From positions 124,001 through 188,000 of the forward strand of contig NZ_JAIWKS010000011.1 of assembly GCF_021271205.1 (NCBI RefSeq): 64,000 bases of DNA, read 5' to 3'. The notes below the pieces were generated by a model. It saw nothing but the letters and a program-made list of their open reading frames with translations. It did no database searches and was not told the DNA's origin. Shown piece by piece: positions 17,082 to 25,112 of the stretch. The DNA comes from Pseudomonas uvaldensis. GTDB lineage: Bacteria; Pseudomonadota; Gammaproteobacteria; Pseudomonadales; Pseudomonadaceae. Both the position numbers and the translations under genes were made by a program. Numbering within the stretch: the stretch's first letter is position 1; every line of letters starts with the position of its first letter.

Positions 17082-19625
17082 ATGGAACTGGCCAGCCTGA
17101 TCGGGCGCCTCAACCCGGACAACCGTCGTGCCCTGGAACGGGCCGCGCAACGTTGCATGCAGCGCAGCCACCACTACGTGGAAATCGAACACCTGTTGCT
17201 GGAACTGCTGGACATTGAAGGGGGCGACTTCGCCTGCCTGCTACCGCGTTTCGGGCTGGAGCGCGACGCGGTGGCGACAGAAACCAACAAGGCCCTGGAG
17301 CTGTTCAAGTCCGGCAGCACCCGCACGCCCGCGCTGTCCGCGCAAACCATTGGCCTGTTGGAAGACGCCGTGGTCCAGGCCAGCGTGTTGGGGCTGGACA
17401 GCATCCGCTCCGGCCTGTTGCTGCTGGCCCTGCTGGACCGCGATGAGCGTCGCAGCCTGCTACTCAATAGCGCTTCGTCCCTGCTGCGCATTCCCCGGGA
17501 CGCTTTGCGCGCGCATCTGCTGGAGTGGACCGAAAGTTCCCGGGAGCATGTCGGCGGCGCACGCCCGGTCAGATCCGGCGAGACGCCACAGAAACAGGAC
17601 CCGGTACTCGACCAATACACCCAGGACCTGACCGCCGACGCCCGCAACGGCCGCATCGATCCTATCGTCGGGCGCGACGGTGAGATTCGCCAGTGCATCG
17701 ATATCCTGCTCAGGCGTCGACAGAACAACCCGATCCTGGTGGGCGCACCCGGCGTCGGCAAGACCGCCGTGGTGGAGGGCCTGGCCCTGCGCATCGCCGC
17801 TGGGGATGTTCCGCCGTCGCTGCAGGAGGTCACACTGCGGGTATTGGATCTGGGTCTGCTCCAGGCCGGCGCGGGGGTCAAGGGTGAGTTCGAGCAACGC
17901 CTCAAAGGGGTGATCGATGCGGTACGCAGCGCCGAAAAACCCATCATTCTGTTCATTGACGAAGCCCACACCCTGATCGGCGCTGGTGGCGCGGAAGGTG
18001 GCAGCGATGCCGCCAACCTGCTGAAACCGGCCCTGGCCCGGGGTGAACTGCGCACGCTGGCCGCCACCACCTGGCTGGAATACAAGAAATATTTCGAGAA
18101 AGACCCGGCCCTGGCTCGTCGCTTCCAACTGGTGCAGGTCGAGGAGCCGGATGAAGGGACCGCCGTGGAAATGCTCCGTGGCGTGGCCGCCAAGCTGGAA
18201 CAGCACCACGGCGTGCAAGTACTCGATGCCGCCATTCACGAAGCCGTGAAACTGTCCCATCGTTATATTTCCGGACGGCAATTGCCGGACAAGGCCATCA
18301 GCGTGCTCGACACCGCGTGCGCCCGGGTCGCCCTCGGCCAGCATGACATACCGCCGCCCCTGGAAAGCCTGCGCCATCGGCAAAACAGCCTGAAGGACGA
18401 ACTCGAACGCCTGCGCCGGGAACAGGCCACCGGACTGGACCACCGGGAACGCATTACGCTGCTGGAAAGCGAATCCACCGACAACGTGCAGGCCATCCGC
18501 GAACTGGAGTCCCGCTGGGGCGAAGAGCGCGAAGCCGTACGCGAACTGCTCGACACTCGCCGCGAACTGCTGGCCTTGAGCGAACGCGCCGACGCCGGAA
18601 AGCCCGACACCGAGATCGATAACCGCATCGACCACCTGGCCGCCGAGCTGCTGCGCCTGGAGGCTGGCCTGGATGCCATTCGCCAGGACGATCCCCTGGT
18701 TCCAGAACAGGTGGACAGCAAAACCGTCGCCGCCGTGATCGCCGGTTGGACCGGCATCCCGGTGGGCAAGATGCTCGCCGACGAAGCCCATGCCGTGCGT
18801 ACCCTCGGCCAACGCATGGGCCTGCGGGTCATGGGCCAGGGCACGGCGCTGAATACCATCGCCCAGCGTCTGCAAGCCTACCGCGCCGGCCTCACCGACC
18901 CCCAGAAGCCGGTCGGCGTATTTCTGCTGGTGGGCCCCACCGGCGTGGGCAAGACCGAAACCGCCTACGCCCTGGCCGATGCCTTGTACGGCGGCGAACG
19001 CAACCTGATCAGCATCAACCTCTCGGAGTACCAGGAAGCCCACACCGTCAGCCAACTCAAAGGCGCCCCGCCCGGTTACGTCGGCTATGGCAGTGGTGGT
19101 GTGCTCACTGAAGCAGTGCGACGCAAGCCCTACTCGGTGGTGTTGCTGGATGAAATCGAAAAAGCTCATCCCGATGTGCTCGAAGCGTTCTACAACGTCT
19201 TCGACAAAGGCCTGATGGAAGACGGCACCGGGCTGGTGGTGGATTTCAAGAACACTGTGATGCTCGCCACCAGCAACGTCGGCGCCGAACTGCTGCTCGA
19301 CACCCCGACCGCGCAAGTGGGCAGCGACGGGTTCAACGAGGCCTTGCATAAGGTCCTGCTGAAGGCGTTTCGCCCGGCGTTCCTGGCGCGCATGACGGTG
19401 GTGGCGTACCGGCCGCTGGATGAAGCAACGCTGGAAGGGATTGTGCTGGCGAAGCTGGAAAAGTTGCGTGGACGCTATAAGGCCGCGACCGGCAAACAGT
19501 TCGAGTTCGATGCCGGAATCGTCAAGGCCGTGTTGGCCAAGTGCAGCGCGGCGGGCGCGCGGGATGTCGAGAATGTGTTGATGACGCAGGTGACGGGAAA
19601 GTTGGCAGAGTGGGTATTGGAGTGA
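17082..19625 (+). CDS. clpV: T6SS sheath-disassembly ATPase ClpV (TssH)
   Basis: ClpV (847 aa) is an AAA+ hexamer that unfolds contracted TssB/TssC sheath for reuse. An N-terminal Clp repeat domain (about 1-150) precedes two ATPase modules. The first has Walker A GAPGVGKT (about 221-228) and Walker B LFIDEAHTLIGAGG. A coiled middle domain with charged heptads follows (about 410-540). The second has GPTGVGKTE (about 617) and VLLDEIEKAHPDV. It is the last core gene of the plus-strand arm. A long antisense open frame covers it but is a codon-bias shadow. Confidence 0.95.
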   Translation: MELASLIGRLNPDNRRALERAAQRCMQRSHHYVEIEHLLLELLDIEGGDFACLLPRFGLERDAVATETNKALELFKSGSTRTPALSAQTIGLLEDAVVQASVLGLDSIRSGLLLLALLDRDERRSLLLNSASSLLRIPRDALRAHLLEWTESSREHVGGARPVRSGETPQKQDPVLDQYTQDLTADARNGRIDPIVGRDGEIRQCIDILLRRRQNNPILVGAPGVGKTAVVEGLALRIAAGDVPPSLQEVTLRVLDLGLLQAGAGVKGEFEQRLKGVIDAVRSAEKPIILFIDEAHTLIGAGGAEGGSDAANLLKPALARGELRTLAATTWLEYKKYFEKDPALARRFQLVQVEEPDEGTAVEMLRGVAAKLEQHHGVQVLDAAIHEAVKLSHRYISGRQLPDKAISVLDTACARVALGQHDIPPPLESLRHRQNSLKDELERLRREQATGLDHRERITLLESESTDNVQAIRELESRWGEEREAVRELLDTRRELLALSERADAGKPDTEIDNRIDHLAAELLRLEAGLDAIRQDDPLVPEQVDSKTVAAVIAGWTGIPVGKMLADEAHAVRTLGQRMGLRVMGQGTALNTIAQRLQAYRAGLTDPQKPVGVFLLVGPTGVGKTETAYALADALYGGERNLISINLSEYQEAHTVSQLKGAPPGYVGYGSGGVLTEAVRRKPYSVVLLDEIEKAHPDVLEAFYNVFDKGLMEDGTGLVVDFKNTVMLATSNVGAELLLDTPTAQVGSDGFNEALHKVLLKAFRPAFLARMTVVAYRPLDEATLEGIVLAKLEKLRGRYKAATGKQFEFDAGIVKAVLAKCSAAGARDVENVLMTQVTGKLAEWVLE

Positions 19626-19650
19626 CCCTATCAATGGCATGAGGTGCAAC

Positions 19651-19845
19651 ATGAAACTAGCAAAGAACGTAATGCTATACGGGGCTCCAGAGACTCCCTA
19701 CCTCGAGCCTGAAACCATCAACTGGGTGTATCAAAACACCCCCATAGTTCCCCAACAGAGTCTCAGTGGCCGGGTTCTTAATTATTACCGCTGCCCATAC
19801 TGCGAAATGGATGCTCGAATCCAGACAAACTGGTCATGGGTATAG
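19651..19845 (+). CDS. Small hypothetical protein between clpV and vgrG
   Basis: The ATG at 19651 follows GAGGTG by six bases, giving a 64-residue product. An alternative in-frame ATG at 19639 lacks a ribosome site. The sequence contains a possible metal-binding pair YYRCPYC near the C-terminus and is rich in aromatic residues, ending NWSWV. Base composition is lower in GC than the T6SS genes on both sides. I do not recognise the family. It could be a T6SS-linked accessory protein or the relic of a longer gene inserted before vgrG. Confidence 0.45.
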   Translation: MKLAKNVMLYGAPETPYLEPETINWVYQNTPIVPQQSLSGRVLNYYRCPYCEMDARIQTNWSWV

Positions 19846-19929
19846 GCAACCTGCTTAACAAACAGTGACAAGGCCCCTTGATACGGGGGGAGTCGAATTC
19901 AATGAACGGCTGCGCAATGAGGGTGTTCA

Positions 19930-21939
19930 ATGGCAAGAAGCGTCGACAGCAACACCACCTTCTCCCTCACCGCCACCGCATTGTCGGCGCTGTACCCTGA
20001 TTCACTGTCCGGCGAAGAACGCCTCAATGCGCTGGGCTCGCACATCCTCAACGGCATCGTCGACGGCGCTCCGCTAACGCTTACCAGCGCCGTCGCCAGT
20101 CACGTCACCAACACACTGCATAAGGACGCTCTGCTGCGCCCAATGGACTGGCTCGTCGCCGAGATCCGCCAGCTCCCCGCCGACGCCACCGCCGAACGCT
20201 ATCAGCTACTGCTCCGGCCCTGGCTCTGGTGGCTGAGCCTGGCCAGCAACAACCGGGTGTTCCAGAACCTCGCCACGTCGGACATCGTCACTTCGATCCT
20301 CCAGGCCCACGGTTTCACCGATTTCCAGCTCAAGCTCACTGGCAGCTACACGCCGAGGGAGTACTGCGTGCAGTACGGCGAAACCGACCTGGCCTTCGTT
20401 TCGCGCCTGATGGAAGAGGATGGGATCTTCTGGTTCTTCAGCCATGAAGACGGCAAGCACACCTTGGTCCTGGCTGACAGCAACGACGCCTTCCTCCCCA
20501 TTCCCAATGGACCGACGGTGAATTACCTCGGGCAGAAACTGGGCGAGCGGGAACTGCACGGTATCCGCTCCGGACAGGTGTGCCTGCAAGCGGTAGCCGG
20601 GGTTTACCAGGCCACCGATTACGAGTTCACCACGCCGACGACTTCGCTCTTCAGCCAGGCCGAAGCCGTGGCCGGGCCGAGCTCGATGTACGAACATCCC
20701 GGTGGCTACACCGCCAAGGCCCGGGGCGATGCACTGACCAAGCAGCGCGTGGATGGTTTGCGCAGCCAGCAGAAGCGTTTTGTCGGTGAAAGCGATTGCC
20801 GCTGGCTGATTCCGGGCTACTGGTTCACCCTCGCCGGCCATGAAGACTCGACGCTGAACATCGACTGGGTGGTGATTTCGGTCAGCCACGAAGCCAGCCA
20901 CGACAGCTATCGCAACCGCTTCGAAGCCATCCCCAAGACCACGACGTATCGACCGGCACGCCTCACGCCGAAACCGCGCATGCACACCCAGACGGCGCTG
21001 GTGGTGGGCAAGGCCGGCGAAGAAATCTGGACCGATGAGTACGGTCGGATCAAGCTGCAATTCCCCTGGGACCGCACCGGCAAGAGCGACGAAACCTCGT
21101 CCTGCTGGGTGCGCGTCGTGCTGCCCTGGAGCGGCAAGGGGTTCGGCATGCAGTTCGTGCCGCGCATCGGCCAGGAAGTGATCGTGACCTTCATCGACGG
21201 CGATCCGGACCGTCCGCTGGTGACCGGTTGCGTCTACAACGGCGATAACACCTTGCCCTATGCGCTGCCGGCAAACCAGACCCAGTCCGGAATCAAGACC
21301 AACTCGTCCAAGGGTGGCGGCGGCTTCAACGAGTTGCGTTTCGAAGACAAGAAGGACGTCGAAGAGGTATTTCTCCAGGCCCAGAAAGACTTCAACATCA
21401 ACGTGCTCAACGACACCACCGCCACCGTCGGCCATGACGAAACCCTCACGGTACAGAACGCCCGTACCCGCACCGTCAAGGATGGCGACGAGACCGTCAC
21501 CCTGGAGAAAGGCAAGCGCAGCGTCACCATCCAGACCGGCAGCGACAGCCTGGATGTGAAGGACACCCGCACCGTGACCGTGGGCTCGGATCAGAACCAC
21601 AGCACCGGCGGCAACTATGCACACAAGGTCACCGGGAATTACGACCTGACGGTGGACGGCAACCTGACCATCAAGGTCAGCGGCACCCTGACCCTGCAAA
21701 GCGGCGGCAGTTTCGCCATCAAGAGCGGCGCCGACCTGGCCGCCCAGGCCAGTACCTCCATCAGCCAGAAGGCCGGCACGGCCCTGAGCAACCAGGCCGG
21801 CACTTCGCTGGAAAACAAGGCCGGCACCACCCTGACCAACGACGCCGGCATCAGCCTGGTGAACAAGGCCGCCGCCGAACAGACCGTGGATGGCGGCGGC
21901 ATGCTGACCATCAAGGGCGGCCTGGTGAAGGTCAACTGA
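19930..21939 (+). CDS. vgrG: T6SS spike protein VgrG (TssI)
   Basis: VgrG (669 aa) forms the trimeric needle tip. The gp27-like part covers about residues 1-340 and contains the family segments YCVQYGETDLAFVSRLMEEDGIFWFF and KARGDAL. The gp5 OB-fold follows, with GKAGEEIWTDEYGRIKLQFPWDR and SCWVRVVLPWSGKGFGMQFVPRIGQEV. From about 480 onward, short repeats (TVxVGxDxxHxxGG, then QAGTSLENKAGT) build the beta-helix needle. There is no extra C-terminal effector domain. The sequence TGAGGG lies upstream of the ATG. The MORN gene begins 13 bases downstream and probably belongs to the same transcript. Confidence 0.95.
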   Translation: MARSVDSNTTFSLTATALSALYPDSLSGEERLNALGSHILNGIVDGAPLTLTSAVASHVTNTLHKDALLRPMDWLVAEIRQLPADATAERYQLLLRPWLWWLSLASNNRVFQNLATSDIVTSILQAHGFTDFQLKLTGSYTPREYCVQYGETDLAFVSRLMEEDGIFWFFSHEDGKHTLVLADSNDAFLPIPNGPTVNYLGQKLGERELHGIRSGQVCLQAVAGVYQATDYEFTTPTTSLFSQAEAVAGPSSMYEHPGGYTAKARGDALTKQRVDGLRSQQKRFVGESDCRWLIPGYWFTLAGHEDSTLNIDWVVISVSHEASHDSYRNRFEAIPKTTTYRPARLTPKPRMHTQTALVVGKAGEEIWTDEYGRIKLQFPWDRTGKSDETSSCWVRVVLPWSGKGFGMQFVPRIGQEVIVTFIDGDPDRPLVTGCVYNGDNTLPYALPANQTQSGIKTNSSKGGGGFNELRFEDKKDVEEVFLQAQKDFNINVLNDTTATVGHDETLTVQNARTRTVKDGDETVTLEKGKRSVTIQTGSDSLDVKDTRTVTVGSDQNHSTGGNYAHKVTGNYDLTVDGNLTIKVSGTLTLQSGGSFAIKSGADLAAQASTSISQKAGTALSNQAGTSLENKAGTTLTNDAGISLVNKAAAEQTVDGGGMLTIKGGLVKVN

Positions 21940-21952
21940 CGGGAGCGCAGCG

Positions 21953-22495
21953 ATGGCCTCGAAGAAGCTCGACGTGGAACGCAACGACAGTCAGCTCAGT
22001 GGACAACTGGTGGACGGTCGGCTCGACGGCCCGTTGAAAATAGAGGACGCCGGGCGCCCGCAAGCGGTACTCAACTATCAGCACGGCGAGCTGCAAGGCA
22101 GCAGCACTTTGTATCATCCAAACGGAAAGGTCTCGGCGGTCTTGCCCTTCGTAGGCGGCAAGTTGCAGGGCGTGGCCAGCTTCTATGCCGCCGAAGGAGG
22201 ATTGCAGCGCCAGGCCAGCTACCGCGCCGGATTGCTCCACGGCGAGGCGAACAACTACTTCCCGGACGGACAACTGGCCGAAGCCGAGTTCTATCGCAAC
22301 GGCGTGCGCGACGGTCGCTACCGCCGCCTGCATCCCAACGGCAAGCCCGCGGTCGAGGCCCGCTACCTCAACGGCCAACTGCTGGAGCCTGCACAAGCCT
22401 ATGCCGAAGACGGCCGGCCGCTGGATGCCGAAGGCAAACCCATCTCCCGGGTGCGCTGGTGGTTCAGGCGCTGGAACGACCCGGCGCAGGCCTGA
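21953..22495 (+). CDS. MORN-variant repeat protein linked to VgrG
   Basis: The product (180 aa) is built from repeats of the form Y/F-x-N-G-x-x-x-G, for example LYHPNGKVSA, NYFPDGQLAE and RRLHPNGKPA, spaced about 22-24 residues. This is the YwqK/MORN_2-type repeat found in proteins often labelled as toxin-antitoxin or immunity components. No signal peptide or enzyme motif is seen. It follows vgrG closely with GGGAG before its ATG. A role as VgrG-linked adaptor, chaperone or immunity protein is inference from position. The last repeat ends in a basic Trp/Arg-rich tail (RVRWWFRRW). Confidence 0.7.
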   Translation: MASKKLDVERNDSQLSGQLVDGRLDGPLKIEDAGRPQAVLNYQHGELQGSSTLYHPNGKVSAVLPFVGGKLQGVASFYAAEGGLQRQASYRAGLLHGEANNYFPDGQLAEAEFYRNGVRDGRYRRLHPNGKPAVEARYLNGQLLEPAQAYAEDGRPLDAEGKPISRVRWWFRRWNDPAQA

Positions 22496-22513
22496 GCCTC
22501 ACTGCGGTTTCAT

Positions 22514-22535
22514 TGTGGGAGCGAGCCTGCTCGCG
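22514..22535. repeat. Single REP hairpin
   Basis: The sequence GCGAGC-CT-GCTCGC forms a hairpin after TGTGGGA, the GTGGGAGC-type Pseudomonas REP half. It sits between the convergent MORN and DUF4280 genes and may act as a shared 3' boundary. Confidence 0.7.
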
Positions 22536-22558
22536 TGGGGTGGCCGCTGACTTTTCCT

Positions 22559-22954
22559 TCAGGGAATCAACATCTGCACCTGCCCCGGCACGACGATCTT
22601 GATCACTCCGGCCCAGGTGCACATCAAGGTGCTGTTGGCGTCGATGGCCGGCATGTTGCCCAGCAGCAGGGTCGGCGCGCCGCCGGGGATCCAGGGGGTT
22701 GCGGTGGCCGGGATGCAGGGCATGGGAGTCAGTACGCCCAGGGCTGCCGCGGTGGCTGCGGCCACGGTCGGGTTGGCCAGGCTCTGGCACATGCCGAACG
22801 TGGTGATGTTCACCAGCGGGATGTGATCCATGATGTTCGCCGCCGGCATCCCGCCGGTCAGCATTCGGTTGACCGGCAATACATTGAGTACCGCCGGAGC
22901 GACGCCGAAACTGCATTGCAGAGTGGCGGTACTGCAGACTTGCGGGCATCCCAT
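22559..22954 (-). CDS. DUF4280 PAAR-like protein
   Basis: This 131-residue protein has the DUF4280 pattern: early cysteines (MGCPQVC, LQCSFG), AANIMDHIPLVNITTFGMC, SLANPTVAAATAAALGVLTPMPC, and a final CTWAGVIKIVVPGQ strand. DUF4280 proteins are PAAR-like tips expected to sharpen a VgrG spike or to carry an effector. The start at ATG 22954 is set by AAAGGAG. It runs toward the vgrG-MORN genes on the opposite strand, so it has its own promoter. It has no C-terminal effector extension. Confidence 0.8.
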   Translation of the reverse strand: MGCPQVCSTATLQCSFGVAPAVLNVLPVNRMLTGGMPAANIMDHIPLVNITTFGMCQSLANPTVAAATAAALGVLTPMPCIPATATPWIPGGAPTLLLGNMPAIDANSTLMCTWAGVIKIVVPGQVQMLIP

Positions 22955-23128
22955 CGCGACGACTCCTTTCAGGCGCTTCAGAAACCATAGCCCACCCAAG
23001 CACATCAGGCCCGCTGATTATCCGGCAACACGCTAACCTATAAGGCCCCGGCGTGCTTGTGACGCCTCCCACGCGCCATTAGATTAAGCAATGATCAATG
23101 GCCTCCAAAATAAGCAGAAGGGATAAGC

Positions 23129-24196
23129 ATGGCGTTTACAGATCAGTCCACCCGCGTACGCGACGGTGAAGAACTCGATGCCAGTCTGATCGACCCGTAC
23201 CTCAAGGCCCATATTCCAGGCCTCACCGGCCTGCCCCGAATCAGCCAGTTTCCCGGGGGCGCGTCGAACCTGACCTACCTGCTGGAATACCCCGAACAGG
23301 AATTCGTCCTGCGTCGCCCGCCGTTCGGCCACAAGGCCAAGTCCGCCCATGACATGGGCCGTGAATTCCGCATTCTCAATCAATTGCGCGACGGATTCCC
23401 GTACTGCCCGAAAGCCTACGTGCATTGCACCGACGAAACGGTGATGGGCGCCGAGTTCTATGTCATGGAACGGGTCAAGGGCATCATCCTGCGCTCCGAC
23501 CTGCCACCGGAACTGGGCTTTGACGCCGCCCGGACCGAGGCGTTGTGCAAAAGCTTCATCGACCGGCTGGTTGAACTGCACCGGGTCGATTACCGGGCCT
23601 GCGGCCTGGCCGATCTGGGCAAGCCCGAGGGCTATGTCGCCCGGCAGATTCGTGGCTGGAGCGACCGCTACGAAAAGGCCCTGACCCCCGACGCGCCAAA
23701 ATGGGAAGCGGTCAAAGCCTGGCTTAATGACAAGATGCCCGCCGACCACCCCACGTCGAGCATCGTCCACAACGACTATCGCTTCGACAACGTGATCCTC
23801 GACCCCGACAACCCGATGCAGATCATCGGCGTGCTGGACTGGGAACTGACCACTATCGGCGACCCGTTGATGGACCTTGGCAACAGCCTCGCCTATTGGA
23901 TCGAAGCCAACGACCCAGCCCCCGTCCAACTGATGCGCCGCCAACCGAGCCATGCCCCCGGCATGCTGACGCGACGCGAGTTCGTGGATTACTACGCCGA
24001 GCGCGCCGGGATCCGCATCGACAATTTCGACTTCTACTACACCTACGGCCTGTTCCGCCTGGCCGGCATCGTCCAGCAGATCTACTACCGCTTCTTCCAC
24101 GGTCAGACCCAGGACAAACGCTTCGCGCAGTTCGTTCAGATGAACAAACTGCTGGAGCAGATGAGCCTGCAGGTCATCGCCAAATCCACGCTCTGA
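23129..24196 (+). CDS. APH-family phosphotransferase (ACAD10/LvaA-like acyl-CoA-associated kinase)
   Basis: This 355-residue protein has an aminoglycoside-phosphotransferase fold. The catalytic loop is IVHNDYRFDNV (about 212-222) and the metal-binding segment is LDWELTTIGDPLMDLGN (about 237-253). An N-terminal lobe has FPGGASNLTYLLE. This is the branch related to ACAD10 N-terminal domains and LvaA, which are not antibiotic-resistance enzymes but phosphorylate hydroxyacyl groups in fatty-acid or 4-hydroxyacid breakdown. The start is supported by AGAAGGGA. It forms a pair with the SDR gene 24 bases downstream, consistent with one pathway; the substrate is unknown. Confidence 0.8.
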   Translation: MAFTDQSTRVRDGEELDASLIDPYLKAHIPGLTGLPRISQFPGGASNLTYLLEYPEQEFVLRRPPFGHKAKSAHDMGREFRILNQLRDGFPYCPKAYVHCTDETVMGAEFYVMERVKGIILRSDLPPELGFDAARTEALCKSFIDRLVELHRVDYRACGLADLGKPEGYVARQIRGWSDRYEKALTPDAPKWEAVKAWLNDKMPADHPTSSIVHNDYRFDNVILDPDNPMQIIGVLDWELTTIGDPLMDLGNSLAYWIEANDPAPVQLMRRQPSHAPGMLTRREFVDYYAERAGIRIDNFDFYYTYGLFRLAGIVQQIYYRFFHGQTQDKRFAQFVQMNKLLEQMSLQVIAKSTL

Positions 24197-24220
24197 ACGC
24201 ACCTACAACAAGGAAACAGC

Positions 24221-24988
24221 ATGTCCAAGACCCAGTTGTTCGACCTCGACGGCAAAATCGCTTTCGTTTCCGGCGCCAGTCGCGGCATCGGCGAGGCCAT
24301 CGCCAAACTGCTGGCCCAGCAAGGCGCCCATGTGATCGTTTCCAGTCGCAAGCTCGACGGCTGCCAGCACGTGGCCGACGCCATTATCGCCGCGGGCGGC
24401 AAAGCCACCGCGATCGCCTGCCACATCGGTGAAATGGAACAGATCAGCCAAGTGTTCGCTGGCATCCGCGAGCAGTTCGGACGGCTGGACATCCTGGTGA
24501 ACAACGCGGCCACCAACCCGCAATTCTGCAACGTGCTGGACACCGACTTGGGCGCGTTCCAGAAAACCGTCGACGTGAACATTCGCGGCTACTTCTTCAT
24601 GTCGGTGGAAGCCGGCAAGCTGATGCGCGAGCACGGCGGCGGCAGCATCATCAACGTGGCGTCGATCAATGGCATCTCGCCGGGGATTTTCCAGGGCATT
24701 TACTCGGTGACCAAGGCTGCCGTGATCAACATGACCAAGGTGTTCGCCAAAGAATGCGCGCAGTTCGGCATCCGCTGCAACGCCCTGCTGCCGGGCCTGA
24801 CCGACACCAAGTTTGCCTCGGCCCTGGTCAAGAACGACGCCATCCTGAAAACCGCCCTGGCACAGATTCCGCTCAAGCGCGTGGCCGACCCGAGTGAAAT
24901 GGCCGGCGCGGTGCTGTACCTGGCCAGCGATGCGTCGAGCTATACCACGGGTGTGGCCCTGAATGTGGATGGGGGCTTTCTCTCCTGA
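24221..24988 (+). CDS. Short-chain dehydrogenase/reductase (SDR)
   Basis: This classical SDR has 255 residues. The NAD(P)-binding motif GASRGIG is near residue 20, NNAA near 92, the catalytic Ser is in INVASING, and YSVTK carries the catalytic Tyr and Lys. It ends DGGFLS as usual for the FabG-like branch. It is 24 bases after the phosphotransferase gene with AAGGAA upstream, so it is probably co-transcribed and acts on a related hydroxyacyl substrate. Downstream lie a partial REP (CGCTCCCACAGG, near 24994) and the operator-like region of the next gene. Confidence 0.85.
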   Translation: MSKTQLFDLDGKIAFVSGASRGIGEAIAKLLAQQGAHVIVSSRKLDGCQHVADAIIAAGGKATAIACHIGEMEQISQVFAGIREQFGRLDILVNNAATNPQFCNVLDTDLGAFQKTVDVNIRGYFFMSVEAGKLMREHGGGSIINVASINGISPGIFQGIYSVTKAAVINMTKVFAKECAQFGIRCNALLPGLTDTKFASALVKNDAILKTALAQIPLKRVADPSEMAGAVLYLASDASSYTTGVALNVDGGFLS

Positions 24989-25025
24989 TACCGCGCTCCC
25001 ACAGGATTAGCGGCGCTCGCATAAA

Positions 25026-25069
25026 TGAATTTTTATTCCACAATTTGCAATTAAGGAATTTTTATTCCA
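25026..25069. promoter_or_regulatory. Doubled IolR-like operator upstream of the orphan Gfo/Idh gene
   Basis: Two copies of GAATTTTTATTCCA occur at 25027-25040 and 25056-25069. The second lies in a perfect GGAA-N6-TTCC site (25055-25068). The first is a one-mismatch version (TGAA-N6-TTCC, 25026-25039). The spacing is 29 bases. GGAA-N6-TTCC is, from memory, the site of RpiR-type IolR in rhizobia. The same pattern recurs in the inositol locus of this window (51213-51226, and imperfectly at 60182-60195). Confidence 0.6.
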
Positions 25070-25070
25070 T

Positions 25071-25109
25071 AAAGAGCCCTTCTGAACATAACCATTCAAA
25101 GGGCTTTTT
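25071..25109 (+). promoter_or_regulatory. Hairpin with T-run that buries the ribosome site of the Gfo/Idh gene
   Basis: The arms AAAGAGCCCTT (25071-25081) and AAGGGCTTTTT (25099-25109) pair, with one G-T pair. An inner TGAA/TTCA extension surrounds an eight-base loop. The 3' arm holds the only SD-like sequence (AAGGG) for the ATG at 25113 and ends in T5. It could be the terminator of the SDR gene, a translation control element, or both. Confidence 0.6.
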
Positions 25110-25112
25110 CTC

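Noticed and set aside
17460..19652. Very long open frame antisense to clpV (about 730 codons)
   Set aside because: It mirrors the GC-rich codon bias of clpV, has no ribosome site and reads as a Gln/His/Gly-rich shadow with no family features.
19851..19929. Possible insertion-sequence end between the small ORF and vgrG
   Set aside because: No terminal inverted repeats or transposase fragment could be found; only slightly lower GC.
20206..21984. Long open frame antisense to vgrG
   Set aside because: It is a composition shadow of vgrG; the plus-strand protein has all VgrG motifs.
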